Source: Rheinheimera sp. 1928-s
GTDB taxonomy: Bacteria > Pseudomonadota > Gammaproteobacteria > Enterobacterales > Alteromonadaceae
DNA: 64,000 bases
Assembly (NCBI RefSeq): GCF_029269265.1
Contig: NZ_JARIXP010000005.1
Span: forward strand, 353,028-417,027
Reading direction: 5' to 3'
Shown: one piece after another, positions 43,200 to 53,396 of the stretch
Layout of the letters: every line of letters starts with the position of its first letter
How positions within the stretch are numbered: the stretch's first letter is position 1
Notes under the pieces: model-generated
Database searches by the model: none
What the model was told of the DNA's origin: nothing
What the model saw: only the letters and a program-made list of their open reading frames with translations
Translations under genes and position numbers: made by a program

Positions 43200-46019
43200 T
43201 TAGCGGCTAAACCGATATTGGCTTTTACCTTGCTGCTTGACCTGATACATCAATTTGTCGGCAGATTTTAATAAAGTCGCAGCGTCTGTGCCGTCATGCG
43301 GGTAAATAGCAATGCCAATACTGGCTCCGACGCTGGCCTGACACACCGACAAAGCCAGTGGTTCCTGCAGGTAAAGCAGTATTTTTTCAGCCACTATGGC
43401 CGCATCATCTTTATCAACCAGGCCTGTTAATAAAATTACAAACTCATCTCCGCCAAAACGGGCCACTGTATCGGTTTTTCGTACGCAGTGACTTAATAAG
43501 GCGGACAACTTCACCAGCATTTCATCGCCAACATCATGCCCATACTGATCATTCACCAGCTTAAAGCCATCCAAATCAATAAACATCAGCGCCAGCATTT
43601 CGTTATGGCGGGCGTGCTGATGCAATGCTGTTTGCAGGCGTTCAATCAGCAGACTGCGGTTGGGCAACTGAGTTAAATCATCGTGACCTGCCATAAAGCG
43701 CATTTTTTCTTCCACTTTACGGCGTAAATTCACTTCCCGGCGTAAGGAAAAGTTCCAAATCAAAAAGCCAACAATAACCGCCATGGATACCGCAGCAATT
43801 TGCAGTACCAGCGTCATCACCCTGCTTTGATCCAGGCCTTGTTTAATCTCCAGATTCAGCCATTTATCCTGTAGACTTTTTCTGTCTGCTTCATTGATGG
43901 TTTTTATACCTTTGTTCAGGATCACCAATAATTCAGGCAAATTTTTATGCACACCGAAATAAGAAGGATAAACAGGTAAATCTGTTGGCAAATAAGCACG
44001 TAAATTGACATAACGGGGATCCCGCATCGCCACACCAGACGCTACCACAGTGTCCAGTACAAAGTCGGCCTGCCCAGCGACCACCATCTCCAGGCCATCA
44101 TTTAAACTATCGACTTCAATCACCTGATGTTTTGGAAAATCTGTTTTGAGTTGCTGTACAAACTGGTACTCACGCATTATGGCAATTCGCTGGCCTGGCA
44201 TTTGCGCCAGCTTGCTGTCGAATGACGCATCGTGTTTACCTATCATAATCCATTGTAAAGTCCAGTAATCCAGGCTGAAGTTACTGAAACTGCGCCGTTC
44301 TGGTAAGTCGGAGATATTCGCTACCATCTGCAGTTTTCCGGCTTTAAAGTCCTTCAATAACAGATCCCAATCACTGTAGGGCTGAGGCACGAACTGCACA
44401 TCTAAACGTTGGTTCAATAACTTCAATATATCGCTGGTAATACCCTGGGCTTCACCTTTTTCATCAACAAACTCAATCGGTCGCCAGTCACTCATCACGC
44501 CAACCCGGATCTGCTGATGTTGATTTAACCACTGCCGTTCTGCATCAGTTAAAGGCACTTTGTCGCGAAATGTCTGAAAGTAGCCACCCGCCTCTTTGTC
44601 CAGCCAGCGATTTTCAATTGCAACCATTTCATCCAGACTGATCTGTGAAAAACCGTGCTGAATAGTTTGATACAACTCCTCGTTCTCGGTGCGGATCAGG
44701 GAGTAAACAGCAGATTCATAACGGATTCCGGGAAACATTTTAAGACTGTTCTGACTGCTGTTTTGTAATAAACGGCTGCGAACTATGACATCAGAGGCTA
44801 AAAAGCCAGTTAATTGCTTGCTTAACACGGCCTCAATCATCTGATCAACGGTATCAAACACCTTCAGTTTTGCATCCGGGAATTGTTGCTGGACCTGAGG
44901 ACCAAAACTGGCGGTATGCAATAACCCCAGTGTCGCATCTTTGAGCTGCTGTGGATCTGTCAGCTCTGATTCACTGCTATAAAACAACGAGGAATAAATA
45001 TTGTACAAGTGGTAAGCCGGTTTTAAACCGGTAAATTTTTCCTTGTTTTCAACCTGCGCCATTTGTACGTCAATACGGCCTTTACGCAAATAGGCTAATG
45101 AATCTTCTGACTGATTTGGTACAAAACTGATGTCAATACCGGTATTTTTTGACCATAAACGCCATAAATCAACAAAAACACCTTGCACATCACCAACAGG
45201 ACTGACGTGCATAAAAGGTTGATTGCCAATAGACACGCCGATCAGCAAAGTGTTTGGGTCGGTATCCACACTGAGCCATTTCCGCTCTAATTGATCTCTG
45301 AACGCCAGATCCACAGTAGCGGTCGCTTCTTTTAACTGTTGCAGTAATACCACCTGATCTTGCCTGACCGCAAAGGTCAGCTCTATTTTCCGCACTGGTA
45401 CTTTTTTATACACAGGATAAAACGTCATCAGCTCCCGATAGCGTGCATAACGTGGCGGCAATCGATCAAGACCGGTAAAGGCTTTAATTTCGCCTCTTAA
45501 GGCGGAATCGTACATTTGTGATACCGAATCGTAATGCTTTAATACCAGATCAGGTTGTTGGTGGCTCAGGCTGTCAATATGAGTGGAACGTTCAACCACC
45601 CCAACCAGATGGGGCTTTAAATCGATCAGATTATGCACCCCGCCCAAATCTCTGTGCACAAACACATTACTGAAAATATCCAGATAACTCAGGCCTAGTA
45701 AATAGTGTTGTTCCCGCTCTGTAGTTCGTCCCAGGCCACCATGTAAATCGATGACTCCTGAGTCCAGCATACTTAACGTATCAGCCCAGTCAGCGGCGAC
45801 AAACTCTACTTTGATGCCTTGTTGCCTGGCGACTTCCTGCCAATAATCCACCACTAAACCTGCAGCCTGACCTTGCTCATTGACAAACATATAAGGATAA
45901 GTATCGCTGGATATACCTATTTTCAGTGATGTCGGAAGTTCACTTATGACTGCAGAGCTCTGAGCCTGCAGAGTAAAACCTGTAAGTAGCACAAACAACA
46001 GCAGCACGTTTTTCATCAT
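43200..46019 (-). CDS. Diguanylate cyclase with three periplasmic solute-binding (SBP_bac_3) sensor domains
   Basis: About 939 residues from ATG 46019 (46016 also possible), chosen because it places a signal peptide (MMKNVLLLFVLLTGFTLQAQ) at the start. Three consecutive periplasmic SBP_bac_3 domains follow, beginning at SLKIGISSDTYPYMFVNEQG, NTLLIGVSIGNQPFMHVSP and QIRVGVMSDWRPIEFVDEKG, each ending in a (D/N)-(R/K)-W-L type helix. One membrane span (VLQIAAVSMAVIVGFLIWNF) leads to a GGDEF domain with intact RFGGDEF. An RKTD sits five residues ahead, the RxxD inhibitory site. It probably makes cyclic di-GMP in response to bound amino acids or similar ligands. Divergent from the DUF72 gene. Confidence 0.85.
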   Translation of the reverse strand: MMKNVLLLFVLLTGFTLQAQSSAVISELPTSLKIGISSDTYPYMFVNEQGQAAGLVVDYWQEVARQQGIKVEFVAADWADTLSMLDSGVIDLHGGLGRTTEREQHYLLGLSYLDIFSNVFVHRDLGGVHNLIDLKPHLVGVVERSTHIDSLSHQQPDLVLKHYDSVSQMYDSALRGEIKAFTGLDRLPPRYARYRELMTFYPVYKKVPVRKIELTFAVRQDQVVLLQQLKEATATVDLAFRDQLERKWLSVDTDPNTLLIGVSIGNQPFMHVSPVGDVQGVFVDLWRLWSKNTGIDISFVPNQSEDSLAYLRKGRIDVQMAQVENKEKFTGLKPAYHLYNIYSSLFYSSESELTDPQQLKDATLGLLHTASFGPQVQQQFPDAKLKVFDTVDQMIEAVLSKQLTGFLASDVIVRSRLLQNSSQNSLKMFPGIRYESAVYSLIRTENEELYQTIQHGFSQISLDEMVAIENRWLDKEAGGYFQTFRDKVPLTDAERQWLNQHQQIRVGVMSDWRPIEFVDEKGEAQGITSDILKLLNQRLDVQFVPQPYSDWDLLLKDFKAGKLQMVANISDLPERRSFSNFSLDYWTLQWIMIGKHDASFDSKLAQMPGQRIAIMREYQFVQQLKTDFPKHQVIEVDSLNDGLEMVVAGQADFVLDTVVASGVAMRDPRYVNLRAYLPTDLPVYPSYFGVHKNLPELLVILNKGIKTINEADRKSLQDKWLNLEIKQGLDQSRVMTLVLQIAAVSMAVIVGFLIWNFSLRREVNLRRKVEEKMRFMAGHDDLTQLPNRSLLIERLQTALHQHARHNEMLALMFIDLDGFKLVNDQYGHDVGDEMLVKLSALLSHCVRKTDTVARFGGDEFVILLTGLVDKDDAAIVAEKILLYLQEPLALSVCQASVGASIGIAIYPHDGTDAATLLKSADKLMYQVKQQGKSQYRFSR

Positions 46020-46115
46020 AATAGGGATAGAATCTTTACCTTGGTTTAACAGCTCGAATACAGCGATAATAGGCGCCTTATTGATTATGAAACTTTCTAA
46101 CAACGGGAATCGCGG

Positions 46116-46955
46116 ATGCTTTATCTTGGCTGCCCGGTCTGGGCTAACCCTCAGTGGAAAAACCTGATATTTAACAGCAAGCTGGATCCGTCTGACTTTC
46201 TTGCTAACTATAGTAGGTATTTCAACTCTGTAGAGGGCAACACCAGTTTTTATGCTGATCCGTCACCACAGACGGTAAATCGCTGGAAAGAGCAAAGCGA
46301 TGAAGCGTTCCGTTTTACCTTAAAAGTCCCCAAGCGATTAAGCCATCAGTTTCAACAATTCCAGCATGCCGAGTTACAACTCTGGCAGGATCTGATAGCG
46401 CCGCTGGCAGCAAAACTGGCTTTGGTGCATTTACAGCTACCCGCTTATTTTTCACCAGAGCATTTAAGCTGGCTTAAACAAATGCTCAATAGCTTATGTT
46501 CATCCTTTTCTGTCGCTGTTGAGGTGCGCCATCCGGTGTTTTTTGATAAAGCAGAGCATGAAATTACCTTGAACCGTTTATTGCGTGATTTTGAGGCAGA
46601 GCGGGTGATATTTGACAGCAGAGCTTTATTCTCAGTGCCAGCTACAACCGCAGCATTGCTGGACGCGCAGCGGAAAAAACCTTATTTACCTGTGCATGCA
46701 GTGGCCTTGACCAAACAGCCGATGCTGCGTTTTGTCGGCACTGACGATATGACCATCAATCAGCATTATTATCAGCCCTGGCTGGGGAAAGTCCGGCAAT
46801 GGCTGGATGAGGGGAAAACGCCTTTTTGTTTTTTCCACAGCCCGGATAATTTAACAGCCCCACAGCTGGCACGGCAGTTTGTGATGGATCTGGGTATAGA
46901 GCATCCGATACTGGCACCCTGGCCAGAAAATCAGAGCCAACTGAGTCTGCTTTGA
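46116..46955 (+). CDS. DUF72 domain protein (YecE-like)
   Basis: 279 residues with the TIM-barrel-like DUF72 fold. It starts [18 protein letters not shown] and has [34 protein letters not shown] and [17 protein letters not shown]; the conserved E-x-N and E-V-R-H segments are family marks. The biochemical role is not known; a structural link to sugar-phosphate isomerases has been suggested. Its start lies 96 bases from that of the divergent cyclase gene, and cmoA follows 64 bases downstream. Confidence 0.8.
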   Translation: MLYLGCPVWANPQWKNLIFNSKLDPSDFLANYSRYFNSVEGNTSFYADPSPQTVNRWKEQSDEAFRFTLKVPKRLSHQFQQFQHAELQLWQDLIAPLAAKLALVHLQLPAYFSPEHLSWLKQMLNSLCSSFSVAVEVRHPVFFDKAEHEITLNRLLRDFEAERVIFDSRALFSVPATTAALLDAQRKKPYLPVHAVALTKQPMLRFVGTDDMTINQHYYQPWLGKVRQWLDEGKTPFCFFHSPDNLTAPQLARQFVMDLGIEHPILAPWPENQSQLSLL

Positions 46956-47019
46956 TTTCGCCCCCAAGCCAAAATACGTTAAACTGTCCGCCAATTACAG
47001 GTATGAAGTAGTTCGACTG

Positions 47020-47760
47020 ATGCAAAAAGATCATATTTACGCTGACCCTCTGGGCCATATTCAGGATTTTTGTTTTGACTCTGCCGTCGTGGATGTGTTT
47101 CCGGACATGATCCAACGCTCTGTGCCTGGCTATCAAACCATTATTCAGACCATAGGCAAGCTGACGCAACGTTATCAACAAGCCAACAGCAACTATTACG
47201 ATTTGGGCTGCTCTTTAGGAGCGGCTAGTTTAGCCATGCGCCGTCAGATCACTGAACCAGGTTGTCAGTTAATAGGCGTGGATAACAGCGCGGCTATGGT
47301 GGAACGTTGTACCAGCCATTTACAGGCCTTTCGTTCTGACGTGCCAGCTACGGTATTGCTTGCCGATATTCGCGATATTCCGATGGAAAATGCCGCTGTG
47401 GTTGTCAGTAATTTCACCTTGCAGTTTCTGGCGAAAGAAGACAGAGCCCGCCTGATTGAGCGTATCTATAAAGCACTTAAACCTGGTGGCATTTTTGTAT
47501 TGTCGGAAAAAATCATCGAAACTGATGCTACCACGCACGAATTACTGATTGATTTACACCACGACTTCAAACGCGCTAATGGCTATAGCGAGCTGGAAAT
47601 CAGCCAAAAACGTACTGCGCTTGAAAATGTGATGCGCCCAGACAGTCTGGCAGAACATAAAGCACGACTGTCCGCTGCAGGTTTTGAACATATCAGTTTG
47701 TGGTTCCAGTGTTTTAACTTCTGCTCTATGGTGGCCATTAAAGCCGAGGCGCAGCAATGA
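47020..47760 (+). CDS. cmoA: Carboxy-S-adenosyl-L-methionine synthase CmoA
   Basis: 246 residues. Class I methyltransferase fold with SAM motif [17 protein letters not shown] and the CmoA-specific [17 protein letters not shown] and [19 protein letters not shown]. It converts SAM and prephenate into carboxy-SAM, the donor for 5-carboxymethoxyuridine at position 34 of several tRNAs. It overlaps cmoB by four bases (ATGA), so the two are translationally coupled. Confidence 0.95.
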   Translation: MQKDHIYADPLGHIQDFCFDSAVVDVFPDMIQRSVPGYQTIIQTIGKLTQRYQQANSNYYDLGCSLGAASLAMRRQITEPGCQLIGVDNSAAMVERCTSHLQAFRSDVPATVLLADIRDIPMENAAVVVSNFTLQFLAKEDRARLIERIYKALKPGGIFVLSEKIIETDATTHELLIDLHHDFKRANGYSELEISQKRTALENVMRPDSLAEHKARLSAAGFEHISLWFQCFNFCSMVAIKAEAQQ

Positions 47761-48722
47761 GCCGTTTTCAGAGTTTTTATCAGCAAATAGCAGGCAATAA
47801 ACTACTGCACTGGCTGGAGACCCTGCCGGCTCAATTAAAAAGCTGGGAGCAAGAGGCTTTGCATGGTGACTTTAAGCAATGGCAAAAAGTACTGGACCAT
47901 TTACCTGTTGCAGCGAAGAGCTGCATCGAATTAAAAACTAAAGTCGAATTTGGCCAGCCAGAAGATTTAAACCATGGACAAAAACAGCGACTTGAAGTGC
48001 TGTTGCGTCAACTGATGCCATGGCGCAAAGGCCCTTTTACTGTGCATGGTTTAACCATTGATACCGAATGGCGCTCTGACTGGAAATGGGACAGAGTTCT
48101 GCCCCATATCAGCCCACTTCAACACAGAACTGTGCTGGATGTGGGGTGTGGCAGTGGCTATCACTTATGGCGAATGAAAGGTGAAGGCGCAGAATTTGTT
48201 GTAGGAATTGACCCTTCGCAGCTGTTTTATTGTCAGTTTGAAGCCATCAAACATTTTAATCCCGACCCGACAGTGCATTTATTGCCGGTCGGCATCGACG
48301 ATATGCCGGAACTGAAAGCTTTTGATACCGTATTTTCTATGGGCGTGTTGTATCACCGCCGCTCCCCTATCGATTTTTTGGCTCAATTAAAACAGCAACT
48401 GCGCCCTGGTGGCGAGTTGGTGCTGGAAACCTTAGTGATTGAAGGTGATGAGCAGGCCGTGTTAGTGCCCACTGACCGCTACGCTAAAATGCGTAATGTC
48501 TGGTTTATCCCAAGCACGGCAGCTCTGTTGTTGTGGATGCAACGCGTTGGCTTTAAAAATGCAAAAGTAGTGGATTTATCTGTCACCAGTCTGGCTGAAC
48601 AACGTAAAACCAGCTGGATGGAAAATGAAAGTCTGATTGATTTTCTTGACCCAACTGATCATAGTAAAACCATTGAAGGCTATCCGGCACCGCTACGGGC
48701 TGTGATAGTAGCTCAGGCTTAG
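47757..48722 (+). CDS. cmoB: tRNA U34 carboxymethyltransferase CmoB
   Basis: 321 residues, typical length. The N-terminal helical domain includes [16 protein letters not shown]; the catalytic domain has the nucleotide-binding [15 protein letters not shown] and [17 protein letters not shown]. CmoB transfers the carboxymethyl group from carboxy-SAM to 5-hydroxyuridine at the wobble position, widening codon reading by tRNAs such as Pro(TGG) and Ala. The tRNA-Pro(TGG) genes at 56239 and 56545 are among the likely substrates. Confidence 0.95.
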   Translation: MSRFQSFYQQIAGNKLLHWLETLPAQLKSWEQEALHGDFKQWQKVLDHLPVAAKSCIELKTKVEFGQPEDLNHGQKQRLEVLLRQLMPWRKGPFTVHGLTIDTEWRSDWKWDRVLPHISPLQHRTVLDVGCGSGYHLWRMKGEGAEFVVGIDPSQLFYCQFEAIKHFNPDPTVHLLPVGIDDMPELKAFDTVFSMGVLYHRRSPIDFLAQLKQQLRPGGELVLETLVIEGDEQAVLVPTDRYAKMRNVWFIPSTAALLLWMQRVGFKNAKVVDLSVTSLAEQRKTSWMENESLIDFLDPTDHSKTIEGYPAPLRAVIVAQA

Positions 48723-48737
48723 AATAAAGGAACCTTG

Positions 48738-49631
48738 ATGCCATACCGCCCTAAATCAACCATGGAACAATGGCGCATACTACAAGCTGTGGTCGATGCG
48801 GGGGGTTATGCGCAGGCCGCTGATTTACTGAATAAAAGTCAGTCTTCACTGAATCATGCAGTCGCGAAATTGCAGTATCAGCTGGGTGTGGAACTACTGG
48901 AAGTCAAAGGCCGTAAAGCCTTTTTAACACCGGCTGGTGAAGTCATGTTGCGTCGCTCTCGTTTATTGACCCAACAAATTGAAGATTTAGAGCTGTTGGC
49001 ATCCAATATTAACGTAGGCTGGGAGCCTGAAATTCGCATAGCAGTGGAATTGATTTACCCGAAAAAATATCTGTATCAGGCATTGGCCAAGTTCCACCCG
49101 GTTTCCCGTGGCAGCCGTATTCAGATTATAGATACTGTGATCACTGGCTCCACCGAAATGATTATTGAACACAAGGCAGATTTAGTCATAGCCGCGTCCC
49201 CCAGTGTGCCTAAAGGTTATATAGGTGAACCTTTAACGGTGACGCAAATGGTCCCGGTGGTGGGGCAAGCTCATGTGTTGGCACAGCATCCAGAACTGGA
49301 TTTAAATGAGCTGAGTCAACATTTACAAATAGTGATCAGAGATACAGCCAGCAAACCTAAAGATGTAGGCTGGCTGCGGGCGGAACAACGCTGGACTGTA
49401 AATAATTTTTTTGAAGCTATAGATATACTGAAAAGCGGTATTGGGTTTTGTTGGTTACCTGAATTTCTAATCGATGATTTGGTAAAAACCGGCGTTCTGG
49501 TCTGCCTTAGTATTCCATTAAGTTCAGCCCGTGTTGTGCCTTTAGCTTTAATTACACCCAAAGAAGAAACTCTGGGGCCTGGCAGCCGTCAGTTACGAGA
49601 GCTGTTATTAGCCGAACATAAAAACTACTAA
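48738..49631 (+). CDS. LysR-family transcriptional regulator
   Basis: About 297 residues from ATG 48738, seven bases after AAGGA. The N-terminal winged helix-turn-helix (about 8-68) reads WRILQAVVDAGGYAQAADLL and KSQSSLNHAVAKLQYQLG. The effector-binding domain (about 90-290) starts EIRIAVELIYPKKYLYQALA. It follows cmoB by 15 bases, and a small unknown gene follows it by 13, so all three may share a transcript. The target genes and the ligand are unknown; regulators of this type usually act on a neighbouring operon, but no divergent partner exists here. Confidence 0.85.
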   Translation: MPYRPKSTMEQWRILQAVVDAGGYAQAADLLNKSQSSLNHAVAKLQYQLGVELLEVKGRKAFLTPAGEVMLRRSRLLTQQIEDLELLASNINVGWEPEIRIAVELIYPKKYLYQALAKFHPVSRGSRIQIIDTVITGSTEMIIEHKADLVIAASPSVPKGYIGEPLTVTQMVPVVGQAHVLAQHPELDLNELSQHLQIVIRDTASKPKDVGWLRAEQRWTVNNFFEAIDILKSGIGFCWLPEFLIDDLVKTGVLVCLSIPLSSARVVPLALITPKEETLGPGSRQLRELLLAEHKNY

Positions 49632-49644
49632 TCAGGGGATAATA

Positions 49645-50052
49645 ATGAATCACCAAGAAGTGACTGAATTAATGAAAGTGACAGCACAGGATGCTGTTGT
49701 ATACGCAGCGGAAGAGCACCAGGTGTTATTAGATTTTAGTCTGGACAGCTTAACTAAAGTCGACGAAATACTCAGCGAACTGTTTTTACGTCAACAGGAA
49801 CAACGCCACGCTGATGAGGTTTTATTCACTTTATCTAATGTATTTGGTGCTTATACAGGTGAAGTTTTTATTCATCATGTCGGCGGCCAGTGGTATTACG
49901 ATGAATCGGCCCCCGAAGCACCTTACATTTGTGTGCGCTACAACGGTAAAGAATTTCCTTTTGCCTCTTTGGTTTATCATCAGATTGCCAAAACCCCAAG
50001 CGCCAGTCTGCGCAATTATGTGGCTCAGGCCATGAGCAATGTGATGCAATAA
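49645..50052 (+). CDS. Hypothetical 135-aa protein
   Basis: A cytoplasmic-looking, acidic protein preceded by a GGGGAT ribosome-binding site. The first half is helical (QEVTELMKVTAQDAVVYAAE; KVDEILSELFLRQQEQRHAD). The second half, LSNVFGAYTGEVFIHHVGG, WYYDESAPEAPYICVRYNGK and EFPFASLVYHQIAK, has the alternating pattern of a small alpha/beta fold with aromatic residues. The shape loosely recalls DUF3806- or immunity-type proteins, but I cannot assign a family. It lies 13 bases after the LysR gene. Function unknown. Confidence 0.65.
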   Translation: MNHQEVTELMKVTAQDAVVYAAEEHQVLLDFSLDSLTKVDEILSELFLRQQEQRHADEVLFTLSNVFGAYTGEVFIHHVGGQWYYDESAPEAPYICVRYNGKEFPFASLVYHQIAKTPSASLRNYVAQAMSNVMQ

Positions 50053-50126
50053 CAGGACTTTGGCACAAAGTTCTGCAGCGGTTTCATCCGCATTCACAGA
50101 ATGCTGTGCAGTAAATCCTTTTGTCT

Positions 50127-50162
50127 GGCGGCTTTACAAGGTAAAATGCCGCCAATTTTTTT
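50127..50162 (+). terminator. Terminator between the hypothetical gene and purM
   Basis: GGCGGC (50127) pairs with GCCGCC (50148), and inside it TTTAC pairs with GTAAA with a two-base bulge; AATTTTTTT follows. It ends the upstream transcript about 35 bases before purM and could also act as an attenuator for it. Confidence 0.65.
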
Positions 50163-50195
50163 GGACCTTCACTTTTTAGCCATTTGGGGATTGCC

Positions 50196-51239
50196 GTGAG
50201 CGAGCAAAAAACGTCGTTAAGTTACAAAGACGCTGGTGTGGATATTGATGCCGGTGAGGCCTTGGTTGACCGTATTAAAGGTGCGGTAAAACGCACAACC
50301 CGTAAAGAAGTAATGGGCGGTTTAGGCGGCTTTGGTGCTTTGTGTCAAATCCCTGCGGGCTATAAAGAGCCGGTACTCGTATCTGGCACTGACGGTGTGG
50401 GTACTAAACTGCGTCTGGCTATGGATTTAAAACGCCATGACAGCGTAGGTATCGACTTAGTGGCCATGTGTGTCAACGACATAGTGGTTTCAGGTGCTGA
50501 ACCTTTATTTTTCCTCGACTACTACGCCACTGGCAAACTGGATGTAAATACTGCTGCTACTGTAGTAGAAGGCATAGCCAAAGGCTGTGAGCTGGCAGGT
50601 TGTGCTCTGGTCGGTGGTGAAACTGCTGAAATGCCAGGTATGTATCACGGTGAAGACTACGACATCGCAGGTTTTAGCGTAGGTGTGGTTGAGAAGTCTG
50701 AAATCATCGATGGCAGCAAAGTCAAAGCTGGCGATCAGCTCATTGCATTAGCGGCTTCAGGTCCTCACTCCAACGGTTTTTCGTTAATTCGTAAAGTGCT
50801 GGAAGTCAGTGGCCAGGATCCTCAAACCATGCTGGAAGGCAAAACTATTGCTGACCACCTGTTAGAGCCGACCCGCATTTATGTAAAAAACCTGCTGGCG
50901 TTGATTAAATCTATGCCTGTACATGCCTTGTGCCATATCACGGGTGGCGGTTTCTGGGAAAATATCCCACGTGTACTGCCAGAAAACACTCAGGCAAAAA
51001 TCATCGAGAGCAGCTGGCAGTGGCCTGCTATTTTCAGTTGGTTACAACAGCAAGGTAACGTCGAACGTCACGAAATGTACCGCACCTTCAACTGTGGTGT
51101 AGGCATGATCGTCGTAGTTCCTGCCACTCACTTAGATGCGGCTTTAGCCCAGTTAAAAGCAGCTGGCGAAAACGCCTGGCACTTAGGTGAAATCAATCAG
51201 GTTGCTGCCGACCAGGCTCAAGTTGTGATTGAAGGCTAA
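50196..51239 (+). CDS. purM: Phosphoribosylformylglycinamidine cyclo-ligase
   Basis: About 347 residues from the GTG at 50196 (product start [20 protein letters not shown], the usual PurM start); a TTG at 50184 is less likely. GGGGA lies six bases upstream. PurM closes the imidazole ring to form AIR in purine synthesis. Family segments [47 protein letters not shown] and [11 protein letters not shown] are intact. purN follows after eight bases, the usual operon. No convincing PurR box was seen. Confidence 0.97.
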   Translation: MSEQKTSLSYKDAGVDIDAGEALVDRIKGAVKRTTRKEVMGGLGGFGALCQIPAGYKEPVLVSGTDGVGTKLRLAMDLKRHDSVGIDLVAMCVNDIVVSGAEPLFFLDYYATGKLDVNTAATVVEGIAKGCELAGCALVGGETAEMPGMYHGEDYDIAGFSVGVVEKSEIIDGSKVKAGDQLIALAASGPHSNGFSLIRKVLEVSGQDPQTMLEGKTIADHLLEPTRIYVKNLLALIKSMPVHALCHITGGGFWENIPRVLPENTQAKIIESSWQWPAIFSWLQQQGNVERHEMYRTFNCGVGMIVVVPATHLDAALAQLKAAGENAWHLGEINQVAADQAQVVIEG

Positions 51240-51247
51240 ACCCAACC

Positions 51248-51898
51248 ATGAAATCTATTGTGGTACTGATTTCAGGTAGTGGCTCCAATCTGCAGGCTAT
51301 TTTAGATGCCTGCAGTGCTGGTTTTATCGCGGGTAAAGTCACAGCTGTTGTATCAAACAAAGCCAAAGCTTATGGTTTGGAACGGGCAAAAAAAGCCGGA
51401 GCTAAAGCTCTAGTGCTTGATCATAAAGCCTATGCCGACCGTGCTTCTTATGACAAAGCTTTGATTGAAACTATTGATCAGCATCAGCCTGATTTGGTGG
51501 TGCTTGCTGGTTTTATGCGTATTTTAACGCCTGAATTTGTCCAGCATTATCAAGGCCGCTTACTGAATATTCATCCTTCGTTATTGCCGAAATATCAAGG
51601 CTTGAATACCCATCAGCGCGCTATTGATGCAGGGGACACTGAACATGGCTGCTCAGTGCATTTTGTCACTGCAGAGCTAGACGGCGGTCCTGTCATTTTA
51701 CAAGCCAAGGTTCCGGTTTTTCCGGGCGATGATGCGGATGCAGTGGCACAACGTGTACACGAGCAGGAACATCGTATTTATCCATTAGTTGTACGCTGGT
51801 TTTGTCAGAACCGTTTACAACAGCAGTCAGATAAGGCATTGTTAGATGGCCTTTTATTGTCTGACCATGGATATGCAAATGACCAGGATGACGAATAA
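51248..51898 (+). CDS. purN: Phosphoribosylglycinamide formyltransferase
   Basis: 216 residues. N-terminal MKSIVVLISGSGSNLQAILD, and the folate-binding/active site with Asn and His in GRLLNIHPSLLPKYQG and the catalytic Asp in GCSVHFVTAELDGGPVIL. It transfers a formyl group from 10-formyl-THF to GAR, the third step of purine synthesis; folD in this window supplies that folate. The end overlaps the start of the DUF3108 gene. Confidence 0.97.
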   Translation: MKSIVVLISGSGSNLQAILDACSAGFIAGKVTAVVSNKAKAYGLERAKKAGAKALVLDHKAYADRASYDKALIETIDQHQPDLVVLAGFMRILTPEFVQHYQGRLLNIHPSLLPKYQGLNTHQRAIDAGDTEHGCSVHFVTAELDGGPVILQAKVPVFPGDDADAVAQRVHEQEHRIYPLVVRWFCQNRLQQQSDKALLDGLLLSDHGYANDQDDE

Positions 51899-52610
51899 AT
51901 GGCGCCTTAGTGCGTCATTTTTTTTACTCTTTTCAAGTCTTTTATCAGCTGAAGAACCTGCAGCTGTGCCTTTAGCACAGTTATCAACTTTTGAAGCCAG
52001 TTACAATGTATTGCGTTCCGACAAAAAACACGGTGAAGCCAAACGTTATGTCAAAGTCACTGAACAAGGTTACGAGTTGGGCTACAGCAGTGATATCAGT
52101 TGGCTGATTTTCACAGATAAACGCTCTGAACAGTCTTTTTTCAGTGTCAAAGATGGCCGTATTCAACCAAACCGTTATGTGATGAAGCGCACTGGCTCAG
52201 GCCCGAACCGTTATTACGAGTTAAACCTGAACTGGGAAAACAAAGAGCTAAGGGTTGGAAAATCTAAAAAGACCAAAGCTGTGCAATGGAACGAGCAATG
52301 GCTTGACCCTTTGAGTTACCACGGCCAGCTGGCTTTGGATTTAAAAGCCGGGAAAACTGAATTTGTTTATCAGGTACTGAACCGTCATGGTGAAGAACGT
52401 AAGTACAGCTTTAAAGTGGCTGGCGAAGAATGGTTGTCCCTGCCCTACGGTAAAGTAAAAGCGATACGGATTGAACGCACTGGCACTGGTCCAGACAAAC
52501 AAGTATTAGCCTGGGTAGCACCGGAGCTGGATTATTTATTGGTCCGTTTATGGCAGGCAGAAGACAATGTCGAGCAGTTTGATATTCAGCTGGCAACGTT
52601 CAAACCTTAA
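51888..52610 (+). CDS. DUF3108-family exported protein
   Basis: About 240 residues if the ATG at 51888 is used (MTNKWRLSASFFLLFSSLLS, a clean signal peptide); ATG codons at 51867-51879 are alternatives, all inside purN. The mature part is beta-rich, with FEASYNVLRSDKKHGEAKRY, YVMKRTGSGPNRYYELNLNW and GKVKAIRIERTGTGPDKQVL, followed by AWVAPELDYLLVRLWQ; this is the DUF3108 pattern, a periplasmic family often found next to purN. The function is unknown. The overlap with purN implies co-transcription with purine genes without an evident link. Confidence 0.8.
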   Translation: MTNKWRLSASFFLLFSSLLSAEEPAAVPLAQLSTFEASYNVLRSDKKHGEAKRYVKVTEQGYELGYSSDISWLIFTDKRSEQSFFSVKDGRIQPNRYVMKRTGSGPNRYYELNLNWENKELRVGKSKKTKAVQWNEQWLDPLSYHGQLALDLKAGKTEFVYQVLNRHGEERKYSFKVAGEEWLSLPYGKVKAIRIERTGTGPDKQVLAWVAPELDYLLVRLWQAEDNVEQFDIQLATFKP

Positions 52611-52625
52611 ACTTTTCTCTTATAA

Positions 52626-52642
52626 AGCCGCTTATTGCGGCT
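52626..52642. terminator. Hairpin at the convergent ends of the DUF3108 and amidotransferase genes
   Basis: Perfect stem AGCCGC/GCGGCT with loop TTATT and only partial T-richness on either side. Position suggests a weak bidirectional terminator. Confidence 0.4.
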
Positions 52643-53396
52643 CTCCTGCTTTAAACAACTGTGCTTGTCCCGACGTCATCACCTGCCATTGTTCGTTACA
52701 GGTCAGCGGCAAAGTCGCAATAATAGTCACTACATCCTTTTCAGTGGTTTCTTTTGAAAAATCAATATCTACATCCATATCAGACAGCAGTGCCACACCA
52801 AAAGGCGCTCTTCTGGTGATCCAATGCAGTTTGGTGCTGCAATACGCCAGCAAGTAATCGCCATCTGATATCAACAAATTAAACACACCTAACTGCTGCA
52901 AAGCCGGACACAAGCTAGCAAGGTAATCGAAAGCCTGCTTCATATCTGCAGGTGGTGTAGGGAACTGTTGTTCGAGCGCATTGAGCAGATAACAAAACGC
53001 ATGTTCGCTGTCGGTTTGCCCTACCACAAGATGTTTGCCGGTCGCTAAAGCTTCGAAACCATGCAACTGACCATTGTGGGCATAAGTCCAGTAACGCCCC
53101 CATAAAGTACGGGTAAAAGGATGGGTATTTTCAAGCCCCACTCCCCCACTGTTGGCCTGACGGATATGCGCCACCACAGCTGTACTTTTAATGGGGTAGT
53201 CACTGATAAGCCGCGCAATTTCAGACTGATAACTCGGATCGGCATCTTTAAAAGTACTAACCCCTTTACCCTGATAAAAAGCCACACCCCAGCCATCTTT
53301 ATGCGGACCCGTCTTGCCACCCCGCTCTCTTAAGCCTTTAAAGCTAAAACAGATGTCGGTCGGCACATTGGCTGACATTCCTAATAACTCACACAT
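52632..53396 (-). CDS. yafJ: Class II glutamine amidotransferase-like protein (YafJ type)
   Basis: 254 residues. The catalytic Cys is residue 2 (MCELLGMSANVP), exposed after Met removal as in Ntn hydrolases. GWGVAFYQGKG, VVAHIRQANSGGVGLENTHP and TYAHNGQLHGFE form the glutaminase site, and VGQTDSEHAFCYLLNAL follows. No synthetase domain is attached. YafJ-like proteins are stand-alone glutaminase-type domains whose acceptor substrate is unknown. Convergent with the DUF3108 gene. Confidence 0.85.
   Translation of the reverse strand: MCELLGMSANVPTDICFSFKGLRERGGKTGPHKDGWGVAFYQGKGVSTFKDADPSYQSEIARLISDYPIKSTAVVAHIRQANSGGVGLENTHPFTRTLWGRYWTYAHNGQLHGFEALATGKHLVVGQTDSEHAFCYLLNALEQQFPTPPADMKQAFDYLASLCPALQQLGVFNLLISDGDYLLAYCSTKLHWITRRAPFGVALLSDMDVDIDFSKETTEKDVVTIIATLPLTCNEQWQVMTSGQAQLFKAGEPQ

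Noticed and set aside
50053-50195. PurR operator or purine riboswitch before purM
   Set aside because: No ACGCAAACG-type operator and no purine-aptamer fold could be read; only a terminator hairpin is present.
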